DNA of 56,080 nt from positions 1 through 56,080 of the forward strand of contig JABFYH010000179.1 of assembly GCA_013361335.1 (NCBI GenBank), in the 5' to 3' direction. The position numbers were made by a program, and so were the translations under genes. Shown one piece after another: positions 7,649-17,020 of the stretch (its first letter is position 1; each line of letters starts with the position of its first letter). The stretch is from Gemmatimonadaceae bacterium. GTDB taxonomy: Bacteria; Gemmatimonadota; Gemmatimonadetes; Gemmatimonadales; Gemmatimonadaceae. The notes beneath the pieces are model-generated. The model did no database searches and was not told where the DNA came from. It worked only from the letters and a program-made list of their open reading frames with translations.

Positions 7649-9598
7649 CTCTTTCCTGATCGGAATGGAGCGTGACGACGTCGCGCGCGGTGCGGGCTCG
7701 TGCGCCGCGCCGACCTCGATCGTGTAGGTCCCCCTCACGTCCGTCGACCGCACCGCGCCGCTGAGCATCTGCTCGCCGGCCTTGGTGCCAGGGGTCCACG
7801 TCAACGCGGCGCGGCCGCGCGTGTCACTCACGGCCCGTGCTGGCGTCACGGATCCGGACTTGGTGGTGAAGACCACCGTGACGTCCGGGACGGGATTGCC
7901 GTAGACGTCGGTGACCAGCGCATACAGGTGGTGAGTGCGCTCCTTCGTCCGCCCGGACGCCGGCGCATCGTCGAAGGAGAGGTTGGCCGGGGAGGCGGGC
8001 GTGGTGAGCGCCCCGACCTTGAGCAGGGTCTTCACGCCATCCACGCGCACCCCGAGGGTATGCTCCCCGGCCGAGCGTCCCATCGTCCATCGGACTCTGG
8101 CGATGCCCTGGGCGTCGGTCGTGATCGCGCTGTCCGGCACCGAGCCGCTCGACGGCGCGAGCTGCACCGACGCATTGGCCACACCGCTGCCGTTCGCGTC
8201 GACGACGCGGATCACGATGGGCTTCGCGAGCGCCGCGCCGGCCGGGCCGCGCTGTGCATCGCCACTCGTCACGACGACGCCCGTCGGCGCACCGGCGACG
8301 GCGACGGCGCTGATCGTCACCGGCGGAATGCTCCGCGCGCCCGAGCCGACGCCCACCTGCGCACGCAGCTTCTGCAGGCCCGTCTTCCTGGCGAGCGTCC
8401 AGTGTGCGCGCACCACGCCGAGGGAGTCCGTGCGAGCGGCCAGCGCCTCGACGGCGCCGCCGGCGTCCACCGTCCAGCGCACCGGAATGTCGGAGAGCGC
8501 ACGCCCCGTCGAGTCGGTGACGCGCACCGCCACCGAGTCGGGCAGGACCTCGCCGGCGGGTCCGGTGAGCTGCTCCACCAGCGCCGTCACCCGCGTGTTC
8601 GCGGCGACCGGATCGGACTCCGCCACGATCGCGAGCGCGCTGTCCACGGTCGCCACGCTCGCGAGCAGGGTCTGACGTCCCGGGTAGTCGCCGAGCGTCC
8701 AGGTCGCGCGCACGCGGCCATCGGCATCGGTCACCGCGGTGCGCGGATCCACCGAGCCCTGGCCGTCCGCCACCTTGAAGGTCACCGTCTGACCGGCCGC
8801 GGGGCTGCCGCGGCGGCTCGTCGCCCGCACCACCACCGGCTGCGCGAGGGTGTTCCCCGCGAGGGCTCGCTGATCGCTGCCAGCGACGAGCGTCAACGTC
8901 GACGCCGTTCTGATCACCGAGACGCCGGTACGACCGGCGGTGCCGTCGACCTTGGCGGTCACGTACGTCCGGCCGGCGGTGTTGGCCGTGAGCACGCCGC
9001 CCTTGTCCAGCGCGGCGACGGCGCTGTCGTCCACCGCCCACTCCACGCCGCGTCCGTTCACGAGATGACCGCGCGAATCATAGGCGAGAGCGTTCAGCTT
9101 CATCTCGCTTCCTTCCGGCACGACCACGAAGCTGTCGGACGGCGCACTGGCCACCGTCACGCTGGCGACACGCTGCCGCACGAGGATCTTCGCGTGCGCG
9201 ACCAGCTCGCCGACGACGACGCTCACCGTCGTCGTGCCGGGGCCACGCGCGATCACGGAGCCGTCGGTCCGAACTACCGCGACGTTCGAGTCGCCGGTGG
9301 TCCACGTCGGGCGCGCGCCGACCAGAATGCTGCCGTTGCGGTCCGCGATCGTCGCGGCGTAGTGGGCGGTATCGCCGATCGCGAACGCGGTGTCCATCGA
9401 CGGGCGGAGGCCGACCCACGCCGCGCCGAGATTCCCGATGGAGTTGTGTGATTCGGCCTTGCCGATCACCCCGTACGAGTAGAGCGCGGACACGACCGTG
9501 ACCAGCGCGGCACCGGTCGAGGCGGCGAGGGCGACGATCTTCCCGACCTTGTGGAAGACGGAGGCTTTCTGGATGACGGAAGAGGAGATCTGGCCCAT
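7640..9598 (-). CDS. Membrane-anchored Ig-like (BIG) repeat protein
   Basis: A 652-residue protein beginning with about 20 cytoplasmic residues and one hydrophobic helix (near 22-45), without a cleavage site, so it is probably an N-in anchored protein. After the helix it consists of serial bacterial Ig-like domains. An early BIG_2-like unit (DSNVAVVRTDGSVIARGPGT) is followed by about four Big_1/invasin-type units, each ending in a motif such as GRVRATWTLG, GVVRAHWTL, GIARVRWTMG or GRAALTWTPG. Such domains act as spacers or adhesion modules on surfaces. No catalytic domain is visible. The ATG at 9596-9598 is the only sensible start. It stands alone, divergent from the LysE gene and convergent with the basic-tail protein. 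Confidence 0.75.
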   Translation of the reverse strand: MGQISSSVIQKASVFHKVGKIVALAASTGAALVTVVSALYSYGVIGKAESHNSIGNLGAAWVGLRPSMDTAFAIGDTAHYAATIADRNGSILVGARPTWTTGDSNVAVVRTDGSVIARGPGTTTVSVVVGELVAHAKILVRQRVASVTVASAPSDSFVVVPEGSEMKLNALAYDSRGHLVNGRGVEWAVDDSAVAALDKGGVLTANTAGRTYVTAKVDGTAGRTGVSVIRTASTLTLVAGSDQRALAGNTLAQPVVVRATSRRGSPAAGQTVTFKVADGQGSVDPRTAVTDADGRVRATWTLGDYPGRQTLLASVATVDSALAIVAESDPVAANTRVTALVEQLTGPAGEVLPDSVAVRVTDSTGRALSDIPVRWTVDAGGAVEALAARTDSLGVVRAHWTLARKTGLQKLRAQVGVGSGARSIPPVTISAVAVAGAPTGVVVTSGDAQRGPAGAALAKPIVIRVVDANGSGVANASVQLAPSSGSVPDSAITTDAQGIARVRWTMGRSAGEHTLGVRVDGVKTLLKVGALTTPASPANLSFDDAPASGRTKERTHHLYALVTDVYGNPVPDVTVVFTTKSGSVTPARAVSDTRGRAALTWTPGTKAGEQMLSGAVRSTDVRGTYTIEVGAAHEPAPRATSSRSIPIRKEKR

Positions 9599-9735
9599 GC
9601 TCCTATTGGACGGGGGCCGGACGAGGTCGGTAACAGCGCACGGCGCTATTTTCCCGAGCCTGCCGATCCGCCATGCCGACTAACCCGCTGTTTCGTCGGT
9701 CAACTGGACTCTCCCCTGCATTTCAGGCAGACTTG

Positions 9736-10374
9736 ATGATGCCGACCATGCACTCGCTCGCCCTCTTTCTCGCGGCCGGCCTCGCCCTCAACCTCACACC
9801 CGGCCCCGACATGCTGTACGTCGCCGCGCGCGGCGCCAGCGAGGGACGCTCGGCCGGCGTCGTTTCCGCGCTCGGGATCGGCACGGGGACGCTGGTGCAC
9901 GTGGCGCTCGTCGCGGCCGGCCTCGCGGCCCTGCTCGCGGCCGTGCCGGTGGCATATCTCGCGCTCCGGCTCGTCGGCGCGGCGTATCTCATCTCCCTCG
10001 GCGTGCGTGCGCTGCGCGGCGGACCGACGGCTTCCACCGGCGCGCTCGCTCCTGCTCCGCTGGGCGTCATCTTCCGCCAAGGGGTGATCACGAACGTTCT
10101 CAATCCCAAGGTCGCGCTGTTCTTCCTCGCCTTCCTGCCACAGTTCGTCGACCCGTCGCGCGGCAATGCCGCGCTGCAGGTCGTCGCCCTCGGTCTGTTG
10201 TTCGACGTGAGCGGAACGCTGGTCAATCTCGCCGTTGCGCTGGCGAGCAGTCGCGTCGCCGGTGGGCTCCGCCGGAGCGAGGCGCCCGGCGGTGCGGGTC
10301 GCATGATCCAGCGCGTGACCGGCGGCCTGTTCATCGCGCTCGGTGCGCGGCTGGCTTATGGGGCGCGACCGTGA
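9736..10374 (+). CDS. LysE/RhtB-family amino-acid exporter
   Basis: A 212-residue inner-membrane transporter with about six hydrophobic helices. The N-terminal signature is LNLTPGPDMLYV, followed by GIGTGTLVHV and the mid motif GVITNVLNPKVALFFLAFLPQFV, all diagnostic of the LysE/RhtB superfamily that exports amino acids. The exact substrate cannot be told from sequence. Of several nearby ATG codons the MMPT start at 9736 was chosen; MHSL at 9748 is also possible and no strong ribosome-binding site decides. The stop overlaps the next gene by four bases (GTGA), so it leads a short operon with the acetyltransferase and lipoprotein. Confidence 0.88.
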   Translation: MMPTMHSLALFLAAGLALNLTPGPDMLYVAARGASEGRSAGVVSALGIGTGTLVHVALVAAGLAALLAAVPVAYLALRLVGAAYLISLGVRALRGGPTASTGALAPAPLGVIFRQGVITNVLNPKVALFFLAFLPQFVDPSRGNAALQVVALGLLFDVSGTLVNLAVALASSRVAGGLRRSEAPGGAGRMIQRVTGGLFIALGARLAYGARP

Positions 10375-10823
10375 GCGACGACGAGTTCACGGTGACGAGC
10401 GATCCGGCGGCGGTGGACGTCGACGCCGTGCATGCGTATCTGCGCACCAGCTACTGGGCCGAGGACGTGCCGCGCGACGTCGTGGTGCGCGCGATCGCCA
10501 ACTCCATCCCGTTCAGCGTGCTGCACGGCCAGCGGCAGGTCGCGTTCGCCCGCGTGATCACCGACCGCGCGACCTTCGCCTACCTGTCCGACGTCTACGT
10601 GCTCGAGGCGTATCGTGGGAGGGGATTGGCGCGTCGATTGATGGATGCGGTGATGGGCCATCCGGATCTGCAGGGGCTTCGCCGGTTCAGTCTCACCACG
10701 CGCGACGCGGCGGGGCTGTATCGCCGGTACGGCTTCACGCCGCTCGCGACGCCGGCACGCCACATGGAGATCTTTCGTCCAGGGATGTACCGGCAGGATC
10801 TCGGCTCCAGGACGGGTACATGA
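10371..10823 (+). CDS. GNAT-family N-acetyltransferase
   Basis: A 150-residue cytoplasmic acyltransferase beginning with a GTG that overlaps the LysE stop. The acetyl-CoA loop is YRGRGLARRLM, preceded by the conserved strand YLSDVYVLEAYRG, and the C-terminal GLYRRYGFTPL is the usual GNAT beta6-alpha4 signature. Such proteins acetylate amino groups of small molecules or proteins using acetyl-CoA. Coupling to a LysE exporter suggests the substrate could be the exported compound, for example an amino acid; that is inference. It overlaps the next gene by four bases (ATGA). Confidence 0.87.
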   Translation: MSDDEFTVTSDPAAVDVDAVHAYLRTSYWAEDVPRDVVVRAIANSIPFSVLHGQRQVAFARVITDRATFAYLSDVYVLEAYRGRGLARRLMDAVMGHPDLQGLRRFSLTTRDAAGLYRRYGFTPLATPARHMEIFRPGMYRQDLGSRTGT

Positions 10824-11602
10824 AAGAGGTCGTCGTCGCCGCGATCGCCGCGGCGGTCGTGGTCGCCTGCGCGGACGCACCACGCGGGCCGTCGCTCAAG
10901 GAGCGCATGGCCGCGCAGGCGGCAGCCGTGCCTCCGGTGCCGGTGGCCTACCAGCCGGCGGTGGCGATGTGCACCGACACGTCGGAGGCGGCGGCCATGC
11001 GCTGTGCCGACGGGGTCGCGATGCGCGCGGGCGACACGATCATTCTTCGCTTGAGCACCGTCGGCGCGGCCAAGCGTGTGGACAACCCGCAGGAGGGCGA
11101 TGGATATCGGCGCTACTACTACGCCGGCCGCTTCGGCGGCGACAACGGCACGCCGGCCTTCCACATCCTCGACGTCCGGAACTACGAGGGCGGTGCGATC
11201 GAGCTGATCAACGCGGCGACGGGCGATTCGCTGCTGCTCCGCGGCGTGCCGATTCTCTCTCCCGACGGCGCGCGCTTCGCCGCGGTCGAGGAGCCGGATG
11301 CCTGCGAGCTCGCGTCGCAGCTCGAGGTCTGGCGCGTGACCGGCGACCAGCCGATCCGTGAGCTCAGTCTCCAGCCTTTCGACTGCGACGCGAACACCGG
11401 ATGGGGACCGTCGGATGTGAAGTGGCGGACGCGCGACACGATCGCGCTTGTGCGCAACCGACTGCCCCGCGACTCGACGCGACGCGCGAATGGCGAGCGC
11501 GATGCGTCACCGGCGTTGCTCGTGCGGAGTGCCGGCACATGGGTGCTGGACACCGCATCCAGCGCCGGCCAGCAACGGAAGGTTCGCGCGGACAGTCTCT
11601 GA
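10820..11602 (+). CDS. Hypothetical lipoprotein
   Basis: A 260-residue exported lipoprotein. It starts with an ATG overlapping the GNAT stop and a hydrophobic stretch ending AVVVACADA (lipobox VVAC, Cys17). The mature part contains four further Cys residues (VAMCTD, MRCADG, PDACEL and PFDCDA) that could form disulfides, and a segment with an FHILDVRNYEGG strand. WD40- or beta-propeller-like readings are possible (LINAATGDSLLLRGVPILSPDG) but too short to claim. It sits inside the exporter-acetyltransferase-methyltransferase string; no functional link is evident. Confidence 0.72.
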   Translation: MKEVVVAAIAAAVVVACADAPRGPSLKERMAAQAAAVPPVPVAYQPAVAMCTDTSEAAAMRCADGVAMRAGDTIILRLSTVGAAKRVDNPQEGDGYRRYYYAGRFGGDNGTPAFHILDVRNYEGGAIELINAATGDSLLLRGVPILSPDGARFAAVEEPDACELASQLEVWRVTGDQPIRELSLQPFDCDANTGWGPSDVKWRTRDTIALVRNRLPRDSTRRANGERDASPALLVRSAGTWVLDTASSAGQQRKVRADSL

Positions 11603-11619
11603 TCCCTGGCCACCCCTCG

Positions 11620-12471
11620 ATGCCGATCGAGAACGTTTCCGACACCGCGCGCTGGGTCGCGGTCTATCGCGCCATGGAGACGGCGCGCCCCGACGCGCTG
11701 TTCCGCGACCCGTTCGCCGAGCGCCTCGCCGGTGAGCGAGGGCGGGCGATCGTCGGCGAGATGAAGCAGGGCCATCGGATGGCGTGGGCGATGATCGTCC
11801 GTACGGCCGTGCTCGACGAGCTGATCCTCGACCGCGTCCGAAACGGTGGGGTGGATACGGTAATCAACCTCGCCGCCGGCCTCGATGCGCGCGCCTGGCG
11901 CCTGCCCCTCCCGCCGACCCTGCAGTGGTTCGACGTGGACCTGCCGGCGATGACCGCGTACAAGGCGGAGGCGATGCGGGGCGAGCGGCCGGCGTGCCGC
12001 TACGAAGCCATCGCCGCGGATCTCACGAGCGAGACGACGCGGACCGAGCTGCTGCGTCGGCTGAGTGGTGTGGCGCGCACCGCGCTCGTCGTGAGCGAAG
12101 GGCTGCTCATCTATCTCGAGCAGACGCAGGTGGAGTCGCTCGCCCGCGCGCTGCATGCGCAGCCGAGCATCCGATGGTGGATCGCCGACGTGGCGAGCCC
12201 GCGGCTGCTGGAGTGGATGAACCGGTCCTGGGGGAAGAACGTCGCGGCGGGCAATGCCCCTTTCCGCTTCGCGCCGGCCGACACCGCGGGCTTCTTCGGC
12301 GCCCTCGGCTGGCGCGAGCTCGAGTTCCGCTCGGCGATGGAGGACGCGCGTCGCCTGCGCCGCGAGATGCGCGGCATGTGGTTCTGGCGGCTGGTGAGCC
12401 GTTTCACGAGAGGCGTGCGCCGTGAGGAGTTCCGGCGCATGTCCGGCATCGTGGTGCTCGAGCGGAGCTAG
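11620..12471 (+). CDS. Class I SAM-dependent methyltransferase, LCMT/TIGR00027-like
   Basis: A 283-residue methyltransferase. The N-terminal VSDTARWVAVYRAMET and DALFRDPFAERLAGERG, then VINLAAGLDARAWRLPL as the SAM-binding motif, and WFDVDLPAMTAYKAE, are characteristic of the leucine-carboxyl-methyltransferase-like family found in actinobacteria and related phyla. VVSEGLLIYLE is the conserved post-SAM strand. The methyl acceptor is unknown; carboxyl groups of small molecules are typical guesses. The ATG at 11620 is 17 bases after the preceding stop. It is followed by a strong inverted repeat, so it probably ends the operon. Confidence 0.85.
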   Translation: MPIENVSDTARWVAVYRAMETARPDALFRDPFAERLAGERGRAIVGEMKQGHRMAWAMIVRTAVLDELILDRVRNGGVDTVINLAAGLDARAWRLPLPPTLQWFDVDLPAMTAYKAEAMRGERPACRYEAIAADLTSETTRTELLRRLSGVARTALVVSEGLLIYLEQTQVESLARALHAQPSIRWWIADVASPRLLEWMNRSWGKNVAAGNAPFRFAPADTAGFFGALGWRELEFRSAMEDARRLRREMRGMWFWRLVSRFTRGVRREEFRRMSGIVVLERS

Positions 12472-12480
12472 CACGTGACC

Positions 12481-12504
12481 CGCGCGCCACGGGTGTGGCG
12501 CGCG
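12481..12504. terminator. Convergent hairpin terminator
   Basis: CGCGCGCCAC (12481-12490) pairs perfectly with GTGGCGCGCG (12495-12504), with loop GGGT. It lies just after the methyltransferase stop and just beyond the stop of the converging 72-residue gene. No T-run is present. Confidence 0.55.
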
Positions 12505-12517
12505 TACACACGGATGC

Positions 12518-12736
12518 TCAGCGCTGTGCGCGCGCTTCTGCCTCGGCGGCGATCTCAGCCACCGTCTTCTCGCTGACCTCGTTCGGTGTGGTCGCGCGCA
12601 CGCGCGCGGCCTCCTGACGGTTGGCTTCGCTGTCGGCGTGCACCTGCTCCTGGATCTGCGCGTTGCGCGGATCGCGCGCCGCGGCCTCCGGCTGCGGATG
12701 ACGGACCGTCTCGTCTCGCTGATCGCGATTTTCCAT
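12518..12736 (-). CDS. Small charged hypothetical protein
   Basis: A 72-residue protein made almost entirely of charged and small residues (QIQEQVHADSEANRQEAARV, EIAAEAEARAQR), predicted to be helical and soluble or disordered. The ATG at 12734-12736 is preceded by TGGAGC at a proper distance. Composition recalls small stress-induced hydrophilic proteins, but no family was recognised. It diverges from the SRPBCC gene about 140 bp away and might share regulation with it. Confidence 0.6.
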   Translation of the reverse strand: MENRDQRDETVRHPQPEAAARDPRNAQIQEQVHADSEANRQEAARVRATTPNEVSEKTVAEIAAEAEARAQR

Positions 12737-12877
12737 GGTGTCGCTCCAGGTGGATGAATGGAGTTGCTCGCAGTGCACGTGTAACGGGCAACAAGCATTC
12801 CCTCGCGCGGCGAACGAGGCGTGCCGGTACGCGGTATGCGCGCTTCCGTCGTCCGGATTTCTCTCTCGGAGGAAATG

Positions 12878-13951
12878 ATGGAGACGGCAACACAGCAGGG
12901 CGATGGCGTTGGCTCCGCGGGTGGCGAGCGCTACCTGACAGGCACCGACAAGCCCATCCGCGCGCAGGGCGAAGGGGGACGCGTCACGGGCGACGGCGTC
13001 GAGCGCGAGGTCGACCTTCCGAGGGCACGGCGGGCGGACAAGCTCGCGCAGGGGTTGGGGTGGTTCAGCATCGGCCTCGGCACGGCGCAGATTCTCGCGC
13101 CACGCGCGATGAGCCGACTCGTCGGCGTGAAGAACGCCGACCACAACACGGGACTCATGCGCGCGCTCGGCGTTCGCGAGATCGCCGCCGGCATCGGCCT
13201 GCTCGCCGACCCGAAGCCCACCGGGTTCGCCGTCGCGCGCGTGGCAGGCGATGCGATGGATCTCGCCCTGCTCGTACGCACGCTCGCCACGCCCGAGAAC
13301 GACAAGGGCCGCGCGCTGTTCGCTACGGCGGCGGTGGTCGGCGTGGGGCTGCTCGACGTGCTGGCCAGCGAGGAGCTGTCGACGACGGCGCCGAAGGTCA
13401 CGCATCCCGACCGTTCGGGTGAGGCGCTCTCGGTGAAGCGGAGCGTGACGGTGAGCCGTCCGGTCGAGGAGGTCTATGCGTTCTGGAAGGACTTCGAGAA
13501 CCTGCCGCGGTTCATGAAGCACCTCGACCGCGTTGAGAACACCGGCGAGAGCACCTCGCGGTGGTCCGCCGGCGCGGCGCAGGGCGAGAGCGTGCAGTGG
13601 GAGGTGCAGCTCGTCGAGAGTCAGCCCAACCGCCTGCTCTCCTGGAAGACGATCGGCATCTCCGACATCACCGCGCACGGTCGAGTGGAGTTCGCGCCGG
13701 CACCGGGGGGGCGTGGTACCGAGGTACGCGCGAGCCTGTCGTACCAGGTCCCCGGCGGCGCGGTCGGCAAGCGGATCGCGATGATCTTCCGTGACGTGCC
13801 CGGAGTGAAGATCGAGAACGAGCTCAACGTCTTCAAGCAGATCATGGAGACCGGCGAGGAAGTCCGCTCCGACGCCTCCATCCACAAGGGTCCACATCCC
13901 GCGCAGCCACCGTCGGATCGCGTGAACTTCCAGGACCAGACCACGGCGTAA
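12878..13951 (+). CDS. SRPBCC (cyclase/dehydrase-like) membrane-associated protein
   Basis: A 357-residue protein. The N-terminal part (about 60-170) is a helical, partly hydrophobic region with [17 protein letters not shown] and [12 protein letters not shown], as in COG5637-type proteins. The C-terminal part (about 190-330) is a polyketide-cyclase/START-like SRPBCC domain, with [18 protein letters not shown] and [13 protein letters not shown] at its start. The family binds hydrophobic ligands; the ligand here is unknown. The start is chosen because GGAGGA directly precedes the ATG pair at 12875 and 12878. A negatively charged tail follows. This architecture is frequent in stress-responsive loci next to zinc alcohol dehydrogenases, as here. 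Confidence 0.8.
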   Translation: METATQQGDGVGSAGGERYLTGTDKPIRAQGEGGRVTGDGVEREVDLPRARRADKLAQGLGWFSIGLGTAQILAPRAMSRLVGVKNADHNTGLMRALGVREIAAGIGLLADPKPTGFAVARVAGDAMDLALLVRTLATPENDKGRALFATAAVVGVGLLDVLASEELSTTAPKVTHPDRSGEALSVKRSVTVSRPVEEVYAFWKDFENLPRFMKHLDRVENTGESTSRWSAGAAQGESVQWEVQLVESQPNRLLSWKTIGISDITAHGRVEFAPAPGGRGTEVRASLSYQVPGGAVGKRIAMIFRDVPGVKIENELNVFKQIMETGEEVRSDASIHKGPHPAQPPSDRVNFQDQTTA

Positions 13952-13957
13952 TTTCGC

Positions 13958-13980
13958 GGCGGCGCCGATGGCGCGCCGCC
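13958..13980 (+). terminator. GC hairpin between SRPBCC and dehydrogenase genes
   Basis: GGCGGCGC (13958-13965) pairs with GCGCCGCC (13973-13980), loop of 7. It lies right after the SRPBCC stop and about 30 bp before the dehydrogenase start. It could be a terminator or an mRNA-processing hairpin; there is no T-run. Confidence 0.4.
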
Positions 13981-14009
13981 TTCGACGGCGACTCAGGGAG
14001 GATCGTTCA

Positions 14010-15182
14010 ATGAAGGCAACCTGCTGGATGGGCAAGAAGAAGATGGAGGTGCGGGACGTCCCGGATCCGCAGATCTTCAATCAACGCGACTGCATCGTGA
14101 AGATCACGTCGACGGCGATCTGCGGCTCCGACCTGCACCTCTACAACGCGTTCATCCCGTTCATGGAGCCCGGCGACATCATGGGGCACGAGTTCATGGG
14201 CGAGGTGGTGGATGTCGGCCGCAACGTGAAGAACCTCAAGGTCGGGGATCGGGTGGTCGTCCCCTTCCCGATCGCCTGCGGCAACTGCAACGCCTGCAAG
14301 GCGGAGCTCTACTCCTGCTGCGAGAACTCCAACCCCAACCGCGCGCTCCCCGAGAAGCTGATGGGGCACTCGCCGGCGGGGATCTTCGGGTACTCGCACC
14401 TCACCGGCGGGTACGCGGGCGGGCAGGCGGAGTATGCGCGGGTGCCCTTCGCCGACGTGGGGCCGATCAAGATTCCCAACGGGCTTACCGACGACCAGGT
14501 GCTGTTCCTGTCCGACATCCTGCCGACGGGGTGGATGGGCGCGGACATGGCGAGCATCAAGCCGGGTGACGTCGTGGCAGTGTGGGGATGCGGTCCGGTG
14601 GGGCAGTTCGCCATCGCCAGCGCCTATCTCATGGGCGCGGAGCGGGTGTACGCGATCGACCGGTTCCCGTACCGGCTCCAGATGGCGCGCGAGAAGTGCG
14701 GCGCCGTCACGATCAACTACGAGGAGGTGGAGAGCGTCGTCGAGACGCTCACCGAGCTCACCGGCGGTCGCGGCCCCGACGCGTGCATCGACGCGGTTGG
14801 GCTCGAGTCGCACAGCCATGGCATCGGGCACGTCATGGATCGCACCAAGCAGGCGCTCAAGATGACGACCGATCGCATCGCCGCGGTGCGTGAGGCGATC
14901 ATGGCATGCAGGAACGGCGGGACGGTCTCCATCATCGGCGTCTACGGCGGCTTCGTCGACAAGTTCCCCCTCGGCTCCGTGATGAACCGGTCGCTCACCA
15001 TTCGTGCCGGCCAGTGTCACGTGCAGAAATACATGCCCATGCTGCTGGAGAAGATCGAGAACGGCGAGATTGATCCAAGCTTCGTCATCACGCACCGCCT
15101 GCCCCTCGCCGAGGCGGCCAAGGGGTACGAGATCTTCACCAACAAGGTGGACAACTGCGAGAAGGTGGTGCTGAAGGTCTGA
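14010..15182 (+). CDS. Zinc-dependent alcohol/formaldehyde dehydrogenase family protein
   Basis: A 390-residue medium-chain dehydrogenase. Catalytic zinc ligands are Cys38 (ICGSDLH) and His60-Glu61 (MGHEFMGEV); the structural zinc site is [15 protein letters not shown] (Cys90, 93, 96 and 103/104). The Rossmann motif is [12 protein letters not shown]. The length and the extended region after the zinc site ([15 protein letters not shown]) fit the group related to glutathione-independent formaldehyde dehydrogenase, which oxidises or dismutates aldehydes with NAD. The ATG at 14010 follows GGGAGGA. An upstream hairpin and a strong downstream terminator suggest that it can be transcribed alone or with the SRPBCC gene. 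Confidence 0.88.
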   Translation: MKATCWMGKKKMEVRDVPDPQIFNQRDCIVKITSTAICGSDLHLYNAFIPFMEPGDIMGHEFMGEVVDVGRNVKNLKVGDRVVVPFPIACGNCNACKAELYSCCENSNPNRALPEKLMGHSPAGIFGYSHLTGGYAGGQAEYARVPFADVGPIKIPNGLTDDQVLFLSDILPTGWMGADMASIKPGDVVAVWGCGPVGQFAIASAYLMGAERVYAIDRFPYRLQMAREKCGAVTINYEEVESVVETLTELTGGRGPDACIDAVGLESHSHGIGHVMDRTKQALKMTTDRIAAVREAIMACRNGGTVSIIGVYGGFVDKFPLGSVMNRSLTIRAGQCHVQKYMPMLLEKIENGEIDPSFVITHRLPLAEAAKGYEIFTNKVDNCEKVVLKV

Positions 15183-15199
15183 GCAGGGTGATTCGCCGG

Positions 15200-15233
15200 A
15201 AGGGCCGGTCCTCGTTGGGGAGGCCGGCCCTTT
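15200..15233 (+). terminator. Intrinsic-type terminator after the zinc dehydrogenase
   Basis: AAGGGCCGG (15200-15208) pairs perfectly with CCGGCCCTT (15224-15232), followed by TTCG. It lies 18 bp after the stop codon. The loop TCCTCGTTGGGGAGG can fold further by itself (CCTC with GAGG). Confidence 0.7.
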
Positions 15234-15266
15234 CGCCACCAGGCCGGTCGGGCGCAGCTTTCACGA

Positions 15267-16496
15267 ATGACCAGCCGCCACCTCCATCTGCTCGCTCTCG
15301 CCGCGTTCCTGATCGCACCGACGCTTGGCGCCCAGGACAGCTCGATCGTCATCCGCGCGGGCCGTGTCCTCGATGGCCGCGGCGGCACCCTCGCCACGAC
15401 GACCATCGTCGTGCGGGGCGGCACCATCGCCACCGTCTCACCTGCATCGTCGTCAGGCCCGGCGACATATGACCTCTCCCGGTACACCGTGCTCCCGGGC
15501 CTCATCGACGTGCACGAGCACGTCGGCTGGCACTTCAATGCCGCGGGGCGCTTCCACACGAGCGGCGACGGCGAAACGCTCGTCGACGAGACCCTCGCGG
15601 GAGCAGGGAACGCCTACACCGTCCTGATGGCGGGGTGGACGACGATCGCGAGCCCCGGGTCGGCGAGCGACGCGCCACTCCGCGACGCCATCGCCCGGGG
15701 CGTGCTGCCCGGCCCGCGCATCCTCACGTCGCTCGAGCCGCTCAGCGACCCGCGCCTCAGTCCGGATTCCATCCGTGCGCTCGTTCGGCTGCGCAAGGCG
15801 CAGGGTGCGGACTTCATCAAGATCTTCGCGTCGGCCAGCATCCGCGACGGCGGGAAGCAGACCTGGAGCGACGCGCAGCTGGCCGCCGGTTGCGGTGAGG
15901 CCACGCGGCTCGGCCTGCACACGATGGTGCACGCCCACAGCGCAGAGGCGATGCGCGCGGCGACGCTCGCCGGCTGTACGCAGATCGAGCACGGCGTCTT
16001 CGCGACGCAGGAGGTGCTCGATCTCATGGCGCAACGCGGCACCTGGTTCGATCCCCAGTGCAGCCTCGTGTTCCGGAACTATCTGGACAACCGGGCGCGC
16101 TACGACGGGATCGGCAACTACAATGCGGTCGGCTTCGCGTCCATGGAGAAGGCGCTGCCGATCGCGGCGAACGTCGTCCGTGTCGCGTCGCGGACCACGG
16201 GCCTCAAGCTCGCGTATGGCACCGACGCGGTCGCGGGCGCCCATGGTCGGAACGCGGAGGACCTCACCTGCCGCGTGCGATCGGGCGGTCAGCCGCCCAT
16301 GGACGCGATCATGTCGGCCACCTCGCGAAACGCGGAGGCGATGGGGCTGGGGAACCGTATCGGCACCGTGGCGTCGGGGATGCAGGCCGATCTCATCGCC
16401 GTCGACGGCGATCCGAGCGCCGACATCACGGCGCTCGGCCGCGTGGTCTTCGTGATGAAGGGTGGAATCGTGTATCTGAGTCCTCGTGCACCGTAG
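15267..16496 (+). CDS. Secreted amidohydrolase, Xaa-Pro-dipeptidase/imidazolonepropionase-like
   Basis: A 409-residue metal-dependent hydrolase with a signal peptide ending LIAPTLGAQ, so it is periplasmic or secreted. Metal-site motifs in order: HEH (in GLIDVHEHVGWH, normally HxH), Lys in DFIKIFAS (the usually carboxylated bridging Lys), HAH (MVHAHSAEA), His in QIEHGVF and Asp in YGTDAVAG. The C-terminal composite-domain strand GMQADLIAVDGDP is also typical. Members of this set hydrolyse Xaa-Pro or acyl-amino-acid dipeptides and related amides; the true substrate is unknown. A paralogue lies at 34444-35784. Start: the first ATG beginning the signal peptide. Confidence 0.88.
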   Translation: MTSRHLHLLALAAFLIAPTLGAQDSSIVIRAGRVLDGRGGTLATTTIVVRGGTIATVSPASSSGPATYDLSRYTVLPGLIDVHEHVGWHFNAAGRFHTSGDGETLVDETLAGAGNAYTVLMAGWTTIASPGSASDAPLRDAIARGVLPGPRILTSLEPLSDPRLSPDSIRALVRLRKAQGADFIKIFASASIRDGGKQTWSDAQLAAGCGEATRLGLHTMVHAHSAEAMRAATLAGCTQIEHGVFATQEVLDLMAQRGTWFDPQCSLVFRNYLDNRARYDGIGNYNAVGFASMEKALPIAANVVRVASRTTGLKLAYGTDAVAGAHGRNAEDLTCRVRSGGQPPMDAIMSATSRNAEAMGLGNRIGTVASGMQADLIAVDGDPSADITALGRVVFVMKGGIVYLSPRAP

Positions 16497-16627
16497 GCGG
16501 GCGACGTGGCTGCCGGCGCGGAGGCCCCCGCACAAGCCCTCCTTATCCAGGCGCCCCTGACGAAACTCACTCGGGCGCCGCATCTTCGCAGGTCCGCGTC
16601 GTCGATCACCATCTACCCGGTGGCCCT

Positions 16628-17020
16628 ATGTGGCGTGAATTCAAGGCGTTCCTCATCTCGGCGAATGTGCTCGCTCTGGCGATCGCCGTCGTCATCGGCG
16701 CGGCGCTCGCCAAGGTCGTGTCCGCCCTCGTGGCGGACTTCATCATGCCGATCGTCGCGTTCGCCGTGCCGGGCGGTGAGTGGCGCACGGCCACCTGGAA
16801 TGTCGGCCCGGTGAAGTTTCTCGTCGGCGACTTCGCCGGCGCCGTGATCGACTTCCTGATCATCGGCTTCATCGTCTGGCGCATCAGCAAGGCGTTCATC
16901 CGCCCCGCGGCCGCCGCGCCGGTCCGCACCTGCCCCTACTGCCGCATGGCGATCGACGAGGGCGCCACCCGGTGCCCGCACTGCACGAGTGACGTCACCC
17001 GCGCCCGCGCCACTCCGTAA
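16628..17020 (+). CDS. mscL: Large-conductance mechanosensitive channel with C-terminal zinc ribbon
   Basis: A 130-residue inner-membrane channel that opens under membrane tension and releases solutes during osmotic downshock. The N-terminal MWREFKAFLISANVLALAIAVVIGAAL is the MscL S1/TM1 signature (shown here without the amphipathic extension), followed by a periplasmic loop (GGEWRTATWNVG) and TM2 (AVIDFLIIGFIVWRIS). In place of the usual C-terminal helical bundle it ends in CPYC-x9-CPHC, a zinc-ribbon motif (residues about 102-118). This fusion is unusual and may sense metal or redox, or bind a partner. The ATG at 16628 gives the canonical MscL N-terminus; the upstream frame is non-coding. 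Confidence 0.85.
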   Translation: MWREFKAFLISANVLALAIAVVIGAALAKVVSALVADFIMPIVAFAVPGGEWRTATWNVGPVKFLVGDFAGAVIDFLIIGFIVWRISKAFIRPAAAAPVRTCPYCRMAIDEGATRCPHCTSDVTRARATP

